Origin: Pezizomycotina sp. ARF18
Taxonomy: Eukaryota; Ascomycota
Reading direction: 5' to 3'
Assembly: GCA_002224055.1 (NCBI GenBank)
Contig: AZLU01000251.1
Span: 1-57,682, forward strand
DNA length: 57,682 nt
Positions 1 through 13,089 of this stretch are shown here, piece by piece. How positions within the stretch are numbered: position 1 is the first letter of the stretch; each line of letters opens with the position of its first letter. The position numbers were made by a program, and so were the translations under genes. The notes beneath the pieces were generated by a model that did not search any database, was not told the DNA's origin, and saw only the letters and a program-made list of their open reading frames with translations.

Positions 1-2540
1 TTTTTTTTTTTTTAAAAAAAGAGAGTTATGCACCTTTTTTTTGAATTTATTTTCCTTATCCTTGTTTTTTTCTCACAATTTTGCCTTTTCTGCACCTCTA
101 TCCGAATAGGAATGAGAATCAGTGCGCTTGCTTGCTCTTTTGCACCTTGTTCCTTGTCATTGGGGAAAGCAAGTGTGGGTTGTAAAAAGAATTAAGTATA
201 TTCGCTGTCAGGGCGCAACGAATGGGGTAAGGATGTGTGCTACTGACGCCATGTATTAGCAATTGGAAGAAAAAGTAAACAAGACTTGAAGAGTGGAAAA
301 TCGTTGTTTTGCTTTTGTTTGTTTCGAGGTGGTCCGCGATATGAGCGTCTCGACCAACTAGTTCCACGTTTCGTGCAGATCGATTATACGGATTCTTGAG
401 TATTAAATATATATATAAAATATATAGAGGAATAAAAAAAGGGGCAAGAAATCCAAAGAAGAAGATAGCCAGCGGTTGCGGGGGAAGAGGGACGATCAGG
501 AACGGTAGACGAAAATAAAAATATTACCTATAATCTTGAGAACCAGACCTGACCAGGGCCTGTCAGGAAATGCTTGTACTGCATTTTTCGAGTCTCGAGT
601 TTGCTGGTCCTGCCGTATAGGCTCTGGCACTATCATGAACACGTATAATGCTTATATAATAATAAAATCGAAAGTAATAATGGACGATGCCCGAGTCAAT
701 ATTGGAAGGGCTGCAAAGCCGTAAAACGGACCGAGCTGCTATCCTTTGCGTTCTTCTGCAAAGCTGACACCGAAAGCCGAGCCGCATGTGGATCTCTCTA
801 GGTTGAGCATACAGAATGGCCTTAAGCCATGATTTTCCGTCCTCTTGAGGTGGCCTTCCTGCGTGTATATGCGGTGGTTAGTAACCAGAAAATCCAACGT
901 TAGAAAAAAAGTCGGAAAAAACAAATATTCTAATCTTGACCAAACTGACGTCTCTTTTGGACAATTGCTTTCCCTGCTATGCGACAAGCCCAAAGGCGTA
1001 TTTAATGTGGTATATAACCTACAGTATATGCTGTATATACTCTACCTTTTCAGTTTTCCTTTGTCCCTTTTTTTTGCGCAAGGAAGATGGTGAAACACGT
1101 CTGGGGTGGTGGGTCTGGGTCTATTCAACCAGTGACGCTAAGCCAAGAGGGAGGGAAAACAAAAAGAAAATGGGAAAGGAAAGGAAGAAAAGCAGTATAC
1201 GTACTCATACACACTCGCCTCTATATCATTGACACGCAAAACATGTCCAAAGAAAGATATATAAGTTGTACTCCGTCAGGTAGGCGTGCGCGTGCGTGTG
1301 ACAGCTAGGGACTTCGTTGGGGGAGGAAGAATATATCGGGAATGAATTGGGGGTACACCTCCTTTTCCACCATCCCCTTTCATTCGCTCGGCAAATTCGG
1401 GAATGTTACGGCAGAGTCCGCCGCTTCGGTTTAATTTGTCGGAAAAACCGTTCTCATCTCTTCTGCTTCGACGCTGCTGGTACCTTGCATAAATAAGCGT
1501 TTCCTATGGCTAAATGTTGAAACATTCGCAAAAAAGTAAAAATTCGCCTTCTCCTGCTCTTTTCATTCGCTGGCAGTGTGGGTGTATCACACTTTTAGCT
1601 TCCTGGTAGCGCAATTGGCCAACCATGGCTAGACCTCATACAGCAATATCCAGAGCCCTATAGATTATAGTACCAGAAAATCCTTCAGCCTTTTCTTTTT
1701 CTTTCCCTCTCACGTCTTAGTTTTTTTTTTTTTTCTTTTCTTTTCTTTCAAAAAAACCGAACAATAATAATCGTAGATCGAATACCACCTGAAACGTTCA
1801 TCTAGACGAGAATTCTGCCACAGGATTCGGTTCCTTTGCCCCTCCTTTTGAGATTTTCTCCTATATCATCATGTTTATCTTTAATGAGCTATTGCGAATC
1901 TCACCACTCACGATCTTGATTGTTCAAATCGCTTCCTATTTTAGCTCACTGGAGAGGCTTCCTTCTCCGAATCAACCTTGGCGAATCGGTGATTCCTCAG
2001 GGGGGCAGCGCGGCAAATACCGGAAGTATCAAAAACGCATCCAACACTGCAAATTCAAGAGTCCTGGTCCCAAATTTGTTTCCAGAATCTCTCGCCTATG
2101 GGTTCATGGTATACCTGCAATCCCAAATTTCATCGGACACCATGATGAGCGCACTGTCGCTTATTCAAAAAAAAAAAAAAAAAAAAAAAAAACCTCCGCA
2201 CCCTTGGTGCTACTAGGAGATTTAAGCACGTGGTATATGCCTTAGTGGGTCCGCAGACGTCACGTTTCAGTATTTATATCTGGACTAGGCTTTAAACGAG
2301 AGTTTCGTTGGTTTTCATATTTATTGATGTTTATTATTAAAGTTGTATAATGCGGATTATATCTTGAGATTTGGCGAAAAAGAGTGTGGCTGAAACATCT
2401 GGCGAAATTCCATATATATAAATTCGTCTGTTCGTTCTTCTCATAGGATGAGAGGCATTTGTCAGCTACATCATCGCACTTGACGTATTCTCTTGCCGTG
2501 TTTTCTTTCTTTCTTTTTTTTTTTTTTGTCTTGTAAAAGA
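1..2540. other. No supportable gene
   Basis: No open frame here has recognisable protein features, and none joins to a neighbour through plausible splice sites. The stretch holds AT-rich tracts (a T run at the left edge, TA-rich DNA around 400-430), pyrimidine-rich DNA near 1,690-1,750 and a run of 26 A at 2,167-2,192. A plus frame from 1,871 is open for 124 codons but ends in the poly-A tract and has no recognisable motif. Confidence 0.5.
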
Positions 2541-2550
2541 TGCGAATTGG

Positions 2551-4388
2551 CTAATACCAACCTTTAATCGAGGAAAGCATGTCCTGAGCACGTTCGCGCT
2601 CGAATGCTTGGATTCGTTCTGGATCTTGCTGTTTGGTGATCTCATAGAAATCATAAAACTTTAGTAGGAAAGCGACCTGTCCCATTAGGCTGCTGATCTG
2701 GCCGTCTTTGTTTGCGAGCTCTCCCGTCAATCTCAAAACCTCGCTCCTCAGGAAAGCAACTTCCTGAGCCACGTTTGTCGCTTGTTGCCCACGTGGAATG
2801 GTTACCGTGCTCGGAGAACTGCATTAATTAGCGAGGTCCCCTTTTTAGATTGTGAAATAAGGAAGGTGGGAGGTGGAGAAACGAGAGAGTTTTGGGAAAG
2901 GGAAGTGAAATGTGTTTTTTTTTTTTTTTTTTAGCTCACCTCCCAGACCGTGGTGCGTCGGACATTGGAATGTCATTAATGTGCTCGGCGCGATATCATA
3001 CTCGCCAGGGGTAAATGGGAAGCAGTCCACAAATGCCGAATATTGCACATAGCCTGAAAGAATGATACGTTGTTAAAATGGATAGATAAAGCAATAATTT
3101 GTAGATCTCGGAGTTTCAAGAACCGGAACGGTTACAATCCCTCATTTAAAAAGCTCGTTATAAAGTTCTCGAGTTACTTACGGTCTTTCGGAAATGGATA
3201 ATTCCAGTTCGGATGCAGCAGCCTGAAAATATCACTCCACGTTTGAGAACTAGAGCTTTCTCATTTTCACTTGGTCGAATAGCGATTCGGCCTCCTTCAG
3301 GGATGGTAATCCGCTATCTGCAGGACAACGCTGTGGATTATCGATATGACCCTTGGTCTTTAGGTGCCTAGCGAGCTCAGCTCTAGTTCCTGCTCTGTGG
3401 TCGCACTCCTCACTCTTGAATAACTTGAAGTGCGTGTTATGGAGATGGATTCTAATTTAGTTCATCGTTGTTAGCTATTTGTCCCAGTCCCTTCAAGCGA
3501 GTTGATTTCTTTTTAATTTATTATTCTATGCTTCTTCTCATATTAAAGTATTTATTTATTCATATATTTTTTTTTTAAAAAAAAAAAATTTTTTTTGCAC
3601 ATTAAGCTTACCTTAATTTTCTCAAGGTTGGAAAGGATCTGAACACGCATCTCTCATATGTAGCACGGTCTCCCGGGCGTATGGACAGGCAAAGGAAGAG
3701 TCCGTATCCGTGTCCCTCCTTCCCCTTTTCCCTCCTGGAACCCTCGCCGTCTTCATCTTCTGAGTCTTCCTCGGAAAGGTCATGAGAGTGCGAGCGTTGG
3801 CTCCCTGAAACGCTTGGAGCGAGCGAGGATTTCCTTCCAGAGCTTAATCCTCGTCCTACAACTGTTCCCCCACGCTTATCGTCTGCACCGCCGTGGGAGA
3901 TAATGCGAGGTTTCTGGTTGATGGGCGAGATGCCACTGCAATTATTCGGGGGAAAAGGCTCATTTGGGAGCTCCGTCTGCATAAAATCCTGCTGACAAGG
4001 TTCCTTCCGGAAGGAGATACCGTTTGTCAAAGTCGTTCCAGCGTTGTCCACGTGGTGGCCGTATATATACTGTTTCGTGAAACTTTCCTTTGCCAAACTG
4101 TGGCAGGCGACAACGGTTGCTTCGGTTACCACGCAGGGAAACGTATTTGCACCTATCTGATTCAGGGTTATATGTTGGTCTCCATGCGTCTATGGTGTGA
4201 GGAAGGTAAGGTGTTTCACTGGCCCCTGCACAGAAGTCTTGGAAGGCCTCGCTCGGTTCGGTTGGGTGCTTAGGGTGTACCTGGTGAAACTCAGAGTGCT
4301 GCCACAGGAGGGTTCGTCGTCGAGGGACCAACGAGGCTAAGGTAACCGTCCTCGGAGGTTTATGAATGGGGGATAGTGACGAAAGCAT
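2551..4388 (-). CDS. Spliced gene of unknown function, acidic linker and coiled-coil C-terminus
   Basis: Five exons can be joined on the minus strand: 4388-4281, 4189-3612, 3222-3182, 3053-2940 and 2780-2551. Each junction has GT..AG ends (for example GTAAGC, GTAAGT and GTGAGC donors). Phases agree through the fourth exon, and the total length divides by three, giving about 356 residues. The first half has a Ser/Lys-rich stretch followed by an acidic segment, DLSEEDSEDEDGEGSRREKG. A compact aromatic region follows (LHPNWNYPFPKD, then SAFVDCFPFTPGEYD). The C-terminus is predicted helical, with FLRSEVLRLTGELANKDGQ and then AFERERAQDMLSSIKGWY before the stop. The start is uncertain: the frame is open upstream to 4505. 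The last acceptor may instead be at 2818, but that leaves a one-base phase error. The 390-base intron between exons 2 and 3 is long for a fungus and holds an A/T homopolymer. I do not recognise the family. Confidence 0.6.
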
Positions 4389-4509
4389 ATTGAGTAGACG
4401 CCTCTTTTTGGTTAACCGATGGTATGCGCTTTCGAAAAACCAAGCAACAGACGTAAGCGAAGGAGGATCGTAAGGATTGATGGTTCCAAAATGTAGGTAA
4501 ATCAAGTAG

Positions 4510-7500
4510 GGGCGCTTCAGAGACAGATTGATACTAGCGAGCAGGTTAGAATGCGAAGGAAAGATGCGCCAAAGGAGAGCTAAAGATGGAATGAATCTAA
4601 CTCCAAGTAGTATGAGATGAGGTTCGGAAATGAAGGATGCTTGATGAAGGAGAACGATGAGAAAGAAGAAGGAGAACAGGAAGCTGTAGATGAGGTTCAG
4701 ATGGAGCTGTAGATGGAACTGTAGTAAGGGCTGTCGTAGAGTGACGAAGGCTTTCTTCCTCCCTTCTTCCTTCTTTGTGTAAAATGTTTTCCGTGATAAG
4801 TGGTATGAGGTAGTACCTAGGGTAGTAGGTGTGATGGTAAAAAAAAAAAAAAATTTAAATAAAATAATAAATTAAAATTAAACAAAGAAATTAAATAAAA
4901 ATAAAATATCAAAAATGAAAAATTGAAAACTTGAAAAAATATCAAAAACCAAAGCAATTTCCCTCTGAATGCACTTAACAAAACAAATCAACATAAAATA
5001 AACACCCTCAGGAAGAGAAACGAAGCTTCCTTGTACCGAACGAAAACAACCAAAACGCAAGTACCTCCAAAATCCTTTTACTCTTCAAAGTCAATATGCC
5101 TTCTTGGTGCGCCAGTGTCTGCCAGTGGAATGGGAGGGTGAAAGAGGGGTGGGTAAGGTAAGACAGCCGTTTCCGAAGTATTCAAACGCGAGCGAACTAT
5201 ATCTCTCCAAGGGGTATGTATATGCCCGTCCACCTTATCTGAATAAGTTTGGAGAAGGTTCAACGTATGTAAACGAAGGAGGCTCGAGACGAACAACTGC
5301 TAGTATTAGTGACTCCACTGACGATAATACCTAGAACTTCCATTTCCATGGATACCGCGAGCCTCTTTTATAATCGGCGGGAGAGAGGAAGGAAGGAAGT
5401 CACTGGACTAAATTTGTTACCCGTTTGGGAGATATAGCGTCAAAGACGGCTGCTGCTGCGTTATCGAGGTAACGTGCGAGTGGCGGGGTATATTGTTTAC
5501 TGTTTTTAACGCTATCACCGCTTGCCTCCTATGCTTCACCAGACCCTAGCCGCTTCGGACAAGATTTGACCAACCTTATTCTGTAGCATTCTGGGCACCC
5601 AACGGCCGGAGCTATGCATGTGCTTGCGGTTAAAGATAGCAAGCATCCTGGCGGATATCATTGTAGGGCAGAAGCAGTTATCTGATATTCCTGGTACCGT
5701 TCACGATACGACAGGCCTTCGAGATACCACACTTGTTCAGGGAAAAGAGCCTCCATGCACTGGCCAGGCTACCATCCGGCGTTTAATCGTATCATCTACG
5801 GAAGGAAGAGTGTCTATTTTTCGCTGTTGTGCTGTGGCTATGGAAAAGTTCAATCTGTCATCCTAGTTAAAGCCCCAAAGCGGAGTTCTGCAAATCTACA
5901 CAGGAAAGTGGGTAAAATCGAGGTTGCTGTATACTCGCCAAACAAATCTTTGTTTTTCCTGCCTCCTGCTTTCTTTCTTTACTTTTTTTTTCTTCGTTTT
6001 TCTTCAAGGTCATGCTAGGCGGAGATATACCCAGGCGCTGACGGTAGTTTGTTTTTAGACCTTGCGGCTCAGTCATCAGATTGTCACTTCTCTATCAAAA
6101 GTTCCTTGTCAATTGTGCGTCATGGATATACGAGGGTCGAAATCCCAGTGGCGCACCCGGGTAGCTGGGATTTCAAAGACAGATAGGGTCAACAAAGGAT
6201 CAGTGGATGAAGAATTCTTGGTACCTTTCAAGCCTCCAGGTCCTTGGATTGCATGATATTTTATTCAAATTGATTTAGCGGCTTAGGAGTTCGCAAATCC
6301 ACTTGCGAGCTCAACCGCCAAACGTTAGCCAGCGCTAATAAGCGAGAAAGGGTTATAATCCATCTTTTCATGATGAAAAGGAAGTATCTATCGATACTCC
6401 CTGGAATCTCTTCTAATATTACATATTGACACTTTGGACTGCTAGACATTGAACGTTACTGTTATGCTGTCGTGAGTTCCTTCCTCACATCGCTGGAGAT
6501 TTTGCTGATACCTCCCTTCCTTTCCCTCAAGTTTTTCCTTGTCGCTGAAATTTCTCGATTCTTCAATTTTTCAGGACAGCATTTTTTATTTCCCTTTTTT
6601 TTTTTTTTTTTCATTTATTAACCCTTCCCCTGTGCAGCCCTACTAATCCCGCTTGGGTGATGGTTGTAATGACCAAAAAATATGCAGTTATCCCGGGGAA
6701 GCTTGGTGGTTTTTCTTTTAGGAATGAGGTTTAGACGGTACTCAGCCTACTGCTGGTTTGACAGCTAAGCGGGGATGACCGCGAAGCAAGAAAAAAGAAA
6801 AAGAAAAAATTTTAATAGCTGTTCTCGGAAGTTCTATTCTTGCTTTTGCCTCACCAGTTTTGAATTTACATTGACTATTCTTTCCCTTACGAGTCCTTCA
6901 ACGTAAACACGGACTTAATAGAAATACTTCGTATGACTCAAGAACGAAATAATTCCACTTTACGATCCTCCAGTATCCGGTAAACATCATGGGATCCAAA
7001 AGTTTTCTTCAAAACGCGTGGACTATCGAGAGAACGCAAGCTTCATTACGAATATGAACCGTTTGAAAGGTGAAGGCGAAAAATGGCGAAAATACTTGCA
7101 AGATATTAAGATGATTCTGAGCATATCGCGAGGCTTCAGCACGATCTTCAACAAGGATAAAAAGCAGAAAAACGACTCTGTTACTACGCCGTAGCAGGCA
7201 CCCAATGAGATCAGGCCATCAGCGCGCAACTTTCGTAAAAGCTACGGTCCTCGCTCGTTTTTCCCTTGCATCGAAGCTCTCTCCTTGTGATTCGATTGCT
7301 TCGCTTTTGCATTCACGCCATGTTAAATTTTTATTTTTTTTTTAGTAACCAATTTCATTTCATTTTTTTCTTTGAGGCGCAATCTGCTCGCTTGAAAATA
7401 TTAAAAGAGAAGGTATATTCCACAATTGACTGATCTGTTGTGCGCACAACACTTCATTCGGTAGGGCCTTGGAAGACGAGCTACAAGTAAGTAAGCTTTG

Positions 7501-9813
7501 AAGGTATCGCAGCTGGTCTCAATTGCTAATCTGCTCAACAGTCTTTGCTCTCCTATTCCTTCTGCCTGCTAATATTTGGGTCTGCTTCACCAAAGATCTT
7601 TGATAGCCAACATGAAACGCCTGCGCAAAGCCTGCAGTGGGGCTCATTATATACGCCTTTCAAACCAAGCGCTAAAAGGTCAAGTGTGCAAAACCTGCTT
7701 GAAGTATTGATGATTTGGTCACTGCTGACTTTCTTTGTCGCACCGTTCAGGACTGTACAAGAATTTTTTTACGACGAGCTAAAAACGCCCTGCATCGGTG
7801 CATCCCCTCCTCATTCTTTTGGGGTCTTCAATGGAGCATAATCACGGTATGAGCAACTATATCACCGATTCACTAGGACTCATTTTGTTTGACTATGTAT
7901 CTTGGCAACTTGTCTGTATATACGTTCATATGCTGCTGCTGAGTAGTTGGCACCAATCGCCAGCGTTCGTTTCTGCGGTCATGACGTTTCATACATGCAG
8001 GATACAGCATGATGCAGATTTTCGGCGCTTTTGGCAACATTCTCGGCTAATTCTCCACAAAAAAAGAAAAAGAAAAAAGGAGGAAAGAAAAAAAGTCTGC
8101 ACTGTTTCCAATAATATTCCGCGAAGACATGCGGGCTGTCAAGCCTGTGACTAGGAACATCGCGAAGCCCCTAGCTTCGACTCGGGGCTGTTCGCTGGGT
8201 CTAGCCAACTCTAGCCAGCCCTCTTATGCCGAAGACCCGAAGATTGTTAAACAGAAAAGGAAATCACAAAAAGGGAATTGTTCTATTCTATTTTATTCTA
8301 CATTTTACTTAAAAAATAAAAAATAAAAACAATTAAGATAACGAAATCAGGGATTTTCTGTGGCTACTGCATCCAGCGCATTAACCTAGATTTGAAATAA
8401 AAGTCTCAAGTAAAAAGGATTTTTGCGCCCCTTCACCACTTTTTCCTTTCATAACATACTTATCCTGTATAGTTATTTTTCGTTAATGCTCTGAAGACCA
8501 TACTACGTTACATGTATTAACTCTCCTGCATGCTTCTCAGAAATAGCCCTTAAAATTTTTTTTTCTAATTCAGAAAATTCCCCAAACGGAGTAATAGCTA
8601 AAATACGTAACTCATCCGACGAAAATTAGTTTAGGCTAGGCAGGCAACTGTTGCGAAATAGCCGAGAAAGAGTTCTCGCCGGCCATCGCGTGGTCGCTCA
8701 TTTTATACAACGACCGAATGTCGATGCGGTTGTGATTGAGATTGCGACGACACATAATGTGTTGCAAGTTCTAGACCAGATCGTGTCATGATTCTTGCTT
8801 GTTGGAGTTAACTTCCAGGTACGTGGGAATGATTCGTCCTGACGGGAAGGCTTGTCAAACAAGACATCTTATATCGAGTTCTCCATTTTTTACTGTCTGT
8901 GTCCAAGGAATGGAGAATTATTTTCATGAGATGTTGATCATTTCGTGTAGACTTTCGTATTCTGAAAGTAAAACGTACGAGCTCCACTACGGCATCAACT
9001 CTCTAAAAATTTTTTTTGTTGCACACTACATATTGCTGATCAACCTCTTTTTGGAAGGGTGAAGCTAGTTTCGCCATATGTGAACATGCAGAAAGAGCAT
9101 AACTTCGACAAAGCTTGAACTGAGCATATAGAGGCTTTTCTTCACGGATTGTTCTGCCCCAATGCACCCGTGTTGCAGAAAAGGCCTGACCCGATCTATC
9201 ACGAGGCTAGAGGATTACACTGTCACTTGGTCTCTGATTCTCACATTTCAAGCTCACATACTGTTCCCTTCGTAATTATTTATTTAGTTTTTTTTTTTTT
9301 TTTTTTTTCCCCTTCAAAAACATCTTTCGATATCGATGTTTTACTAAGTAGCCCTAGAGCTCTTCGGTGGTCTTTCGCCCTGAGACCACGGTGATCCAAC
9401 ACCTTCATCGAACACATTCCGAGGAGAAATATGTTCCAACTGCCGGTTTCGAGAACAAACAGCCCGCTGTTACTTCTCACAGGGGACCGGGAGCACATTC
9501 CGGAAACACTATCTCCGTGCGAAACTGGAAATTATACGGAACAATTTTGCAGTCGAGTTCCCACGCGATTCGCCACGTTCCGGATACCGTTCGCGGAACT
9601 TCAGCCGATGCGGGGATACGTCTTCCCTGTCGTGAATGCATCGAACAACGATAGAATATCCGAACGGCGAACCAGGGATACTTAGGGTATCTGCATCTCC
9701 AAAAGGACGCGTCTCCGCAGCTCGCACAGGCTCTATGCGATGTCCTGTCTCACTCTGGAACCGGAGCGAGTTTTTCAATACCAAAGGGTCTCGAAACCAA
9801 AATCGATTGCCGC

Positions 9814-9844
<31 letters not shown>

Positions 9845-11340
9845 CTTCGGACTTACCAAACAAATTTCTTCTCGAGCTAAGTTCTTGTAGGACTTGGGCT
9901 TTGAAACGTCCGTGATTTCGAGGTTGCTATGTCGGCGCTTTTGCTGCATGGAATTCTGACAAGGCGTTTCCTTTTGAGACCAACAGACAAGTGCGTAAAC
10001 TGCGGGCATTCGATGTAAGCTGCGAAGAAAACAACATGTCGTATTATTGGGTGATTACTCTCGATATTGCATTTTACCCAATCGCTACAATCGTCAAATT
10101 ATACCATAAATTTGCGTTCCATCCCTTCCGCCTTGTTATTAGCCTTTCCTATGGTTAATGGCATTGATCATTTTGCCATCTTTTACTGCGGCTCAACTTT
10201 TGTTTCCATCATCTGTTCGGATCTCGACAAAGATCTCGAAGTTGATCTGTGGGATGATTAATTTGACGTCGGCGACCGACATCGGCGCTCGGTTAGTCGG
10301 TAACAAAGCTTTTTTTAGCGACAACTTCCTGCGGCCGATTGTGAGCCATCCTGGAAATATTATCTCTTTTGTTACCCCCGTCGCCTATCAAAGTCCTAAG
10401 CTTATGTCAACGTCCCGCGGGCCCCGCAGGCGTCTTATCAATGATGGCGCCACCACGCGGCGCTCCGGGGCCAATGGAATATGCAGTCGGCTTGATCTCA
10501 ATCACCTGAGGGGGTGCATGACGCATGGGATATATTCTGTTTGGGCGGAGGCGGGTCGGTAGCGCCGGCGACCCCCGCACCGCAGGTACTATTTACGCTC
10601 TTTCTCTGCAAGCGCATTGGTTCGGCTCAACCGGTCGTTATCAAAGGAAAAAAAAAAAAAAAAAAAAAAAAAAGCGCAAGCCCTCGTTGCGAAGCGACGA
10701 GAAAAGCTGTTTGTTGTCTCGAGCGCCGGACTATCGAAGAGATGGGATCTGATGTTTGGAGCCAAACAGTTGTTTCATAGGAACGGTTACTCTTCCGGAT
10801 ATCCCTTCCGTTCCCTGGAATTGAGAAAAAGTCTCAACGTAACCACTCTAGACAAGACATATACGCGCGTCTATGGCTATAATACGTCACTTAGCTGACG
10901 AGTTTCTCAAGGACAAGCTTTTTCTTTTTTTTTGAGCTTGGACATCTCCACGGACTTCAGTCTGCACTGCCGTGTTACACAAGCCCCCCCATTCTGCGAG
11001 AGCGCGTGTTGCATTATTTCTAAGGTTGCGTGCAAAGCAGCGAAGGGGCTTATAATCGTGCTTTCAATCCTCCGAAAGCTCCGATGCAAAAAGGTGGGAA
11101 GGTTTGAATATATTCATTTTTGGGGAAACATGTTTGGATGAAACACGGCAAGCTGCAAAAGAGCATAGAAGGTCTGTGAGGCGTAAGCCGTTAGCGCTTG
11201 ATAGCGTCCATGGCATTGATATCTTTCGTTTCACGGAATTTACCGCAGAACGCTGTAGGCTGTGGGGTAATACTGGTAAAAGAAAGGAAGGTCTAAGTAG
11301 GCATCGTCCTTTTGATCCTTTGAAGCCTTGTTAGTAGTTA
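4510..11340. other. Long stretch with no supportable gene
   Basis: Many short frames are open on both strands, but none shows a known motif, a convincing splice partner or steady coding character. The stretch contains A/T homopolymers, including 26 A at 9,814-9,839 and 26 A at 10,648-10,673, and a T run near 9,288-9,308. The part from 10,260 to 10,870 is more GC-rich than its surroundings. It contains short protein-like segments in several frames that I could not connect, so it may be the remains of a gene. Confidence 0.4.
9814..9839. repeat. Poly(A) tract, 26 bases
   Basis: Uninterrupted run of 26 A. It is one of several A/T homopolymers of 26-29 bases in the window (also 2,167-2,192; 10,648-10,673; 12,475-12,500; 24,587-24,613; 33,941-33,969; 39,780-39,806; 48,025-48,050; 49,993-50,018). 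No target-site duplication or element body is attached to it. Confidence 0.95.
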
Positions 11341-11360
11341 AGTTCACTTGCCTTTCATAC

Positions 11361-11416
11361 TTTTATTTTATTTTATTTTATTTTATTTTATTTTATTTTA
11401 TTTATTTTATTTATTT
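11361..11416. repeat. TTTTA pentanucleotide microsatellite
   Basis: Eight perfect TTTTA units are followed by imperfect TTTA/TTTTA units. About 90 bases further on, an AAT trinucleotide repeat runs from about 11,506 to 11,528. Both lie 180-340 bases upstream of the enoyl-CoA hydratase start codon, in its AT-rich promoter region. Confidence 0.95.
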
Positions 11417-11703
11417 GCTGGCAAAATTAGTTATTATTACTGCTATTTTCTATAATAATAACAGAAAAAAATAAATAAATAATAATAAATAGAATTTAAA
11501 AATAACAATAATAATAATAATAATAATATTTTTATTTCCCTTAATTTTCATTTTCGCCTCCCCCTCCAATTCTTCCCTTTCTCCACATTTCTATTATCTC
11601 AACTATACTACTTCATGCTTGTACATTAATAATTACGCATCATCTCATTTCTCACAATCTTTCCCCCAATCACAAATCATCATAAGCGGCAAAGAAAGAC
11701 AAG

Positions 11704-13089
11704 ATGTCTAAGCTGAATGAAGTTCCCCATTCCTTCACTATGCCTCAGCCGAAGCTCAAGCACTCCCTCGTATCTTACCCTGCAAAGCATGTCGTGCTGG
11801 TCACCCTTAATCGCCCGAAGCAGTTGAATAGCTTCCCCCACGAGTCGTCCGTCGAGCTCAATGCATTCTTGGAGTGGTACGATAACGAACCTGAACTGTG
11901 GGCGCCCCTCCTTTCACCTTCTTTGAAATATCTCCTTCTGGGCACCTTTCTCTTTATGCTTTTCTTTCTCGCCCTCGACTCTTGAGCTTCTTTGTTTATT
12001 ATTGTTTGTTTTTATTTTTACTTTGCTGTCGGACGAAAATTGTTAGTGTTTCATGCGGATAAAGTACTCAGAATATACCTTTGCCGGGCGCTGCACGGGA
12101 ATTTGTTATAGTTTTTTATGCCGAGGCATAAATACCCTGCCGTTCATGGCTTGGTCATCGCTAAATGGTATTGGCGTTTAGTTTTGTGTTTACGCTAATA
12201 TATGGAATTACAAATAATTGCAGACGCTGCGCGATATTTACAGGCGCGGGCGACAAAGCCTTCTCTGCGGGTATGGACCTGAAAGACCTCATGCAGGAGC
12301 ACCAGGCCAGGGCCAGGGCGAACCGACGAGGTCTTATTTAGGCACCGGTGTCGGAGGTTTGTCCAACCGTATGGGAAAGAAGCCAATTATCGCGGCGGTT
12401 AACGGGTTGGCGTACGGTCAGTAAATCTAGGCAAAATCTTACTTCAACGCCTTGGAATGGCACCATGATTGTAGTTTTTTTTTTTTTTTTTTTTTTTTTT
12501 GGCGAGGGACAGATACCCACTATCTATTCTATACCGATTGATATACAAAAAAAAGTGTTTTCTTGTTACACAAATTAGGCGTCATACGCCGGATCGCACT
12601 AACGCTGACATGGTAATATTAGGCGGCGGCTTCGAGATTGTCTTGAACTGCGATATTGTATTCTCCGTTCCCCACGCCACATTCGCCCTGCCAGAGGTTC
12701 ACCGCGGCGTAGTTGCCTTCGCCGGTGCTTTACCGCGTGGCTTACACCTATTCGGCCTGCAGAGGACGATGGATCTCGTTCTCACGGGTAGATCAGTCTC
12801 CGCACAGACCTCGTCGAGTGGGGCACCGTCAAAGAATCCTTCCGAACCGCGAGAAGCTTATCGAAAGGGCGGTTGAATATGCGCAGCTGGTGTCTAGCGT
12901 TAGCCCGATAGCGCGATTGTCAGCCGGGCTGGCGTTCGTGAAGGGTGGGAGACTGGAAATGTCGTGAGGGCGACAGGCAGGACGTTTGAAACGTACGAGG
13001 CGAAGTTATTGCAAGGGGAGAATGCCCAGGAGGGGCTTAGGGCATTTCTAGAAAAGAGGAAACCAAAATGGGTCGGCTCGAAACTGTAA
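11704..13089 (+). CDS. Enoyl-CoA hydratase/isomerase (crotonase superfamily), frame-broken
   Basis: Exons: 11704-11897, 12224-12416 and 12623-13089. Donors are GTGGGC and GTCAGT and acceptors TTGCAG and ATTAG; both junctions keep the family sequence in phase. Crotonase motifs appear in order: HVVLVTLNRPKQLNSF near the N-terminus, IFTGAGDKAFSAGMDLK (first oxyanion-hole loop), PIIAAVNGLAYGGGFEI spanning intron 2 (second oxyanion-hole loop), then FALPEVHRGVVAFAGALPR and FETYEAKLLQGENAQEG near the end. The family acts on CoA thioesters, usually in fatty-acid or side-chain beta-oxidation. The substrate cannot be told here. The frame breaks near 12,338, 12,808, 12,845 and 12,905, each by one or two bases, while similarity resumes in another frame. 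This is either a young pseudogene or assembly indels. Intron 1 (326 bases) and intron 2 (206 bases, with 26 T) are longer than usual. The sequence around the ATG (GACAAG before it) is a normal fungal start context. Confidence 0.85.
12475..12500. repeat. Poly(T) tract inside an intron
   Basis: A run of 26 T in the second intron of the enoyl-CoA hydratase gene, about 120 bases before the acceptor. It lengthens the intron but does not alter its splice sites. Confidence 0.95.

Noticed and set aside
1871-2245. Plus-strand open frame of 124 codons with a hydrophobic start
   Set aside because: It runs into a poly-A tract read as poly-Lys, and no motif or partner exon was found.
9509-10009. Minus-strand open frame of 166 codons
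   Set aside because: Kept open partly by a 26-base homopolymer read as poly-Phe; competing frames are equally open.
10158-10900. GC-richer stretch with protein-like pieces in several frames
   Set aside because: The pieces could not be joined by splice sites or ordered against any family I know.
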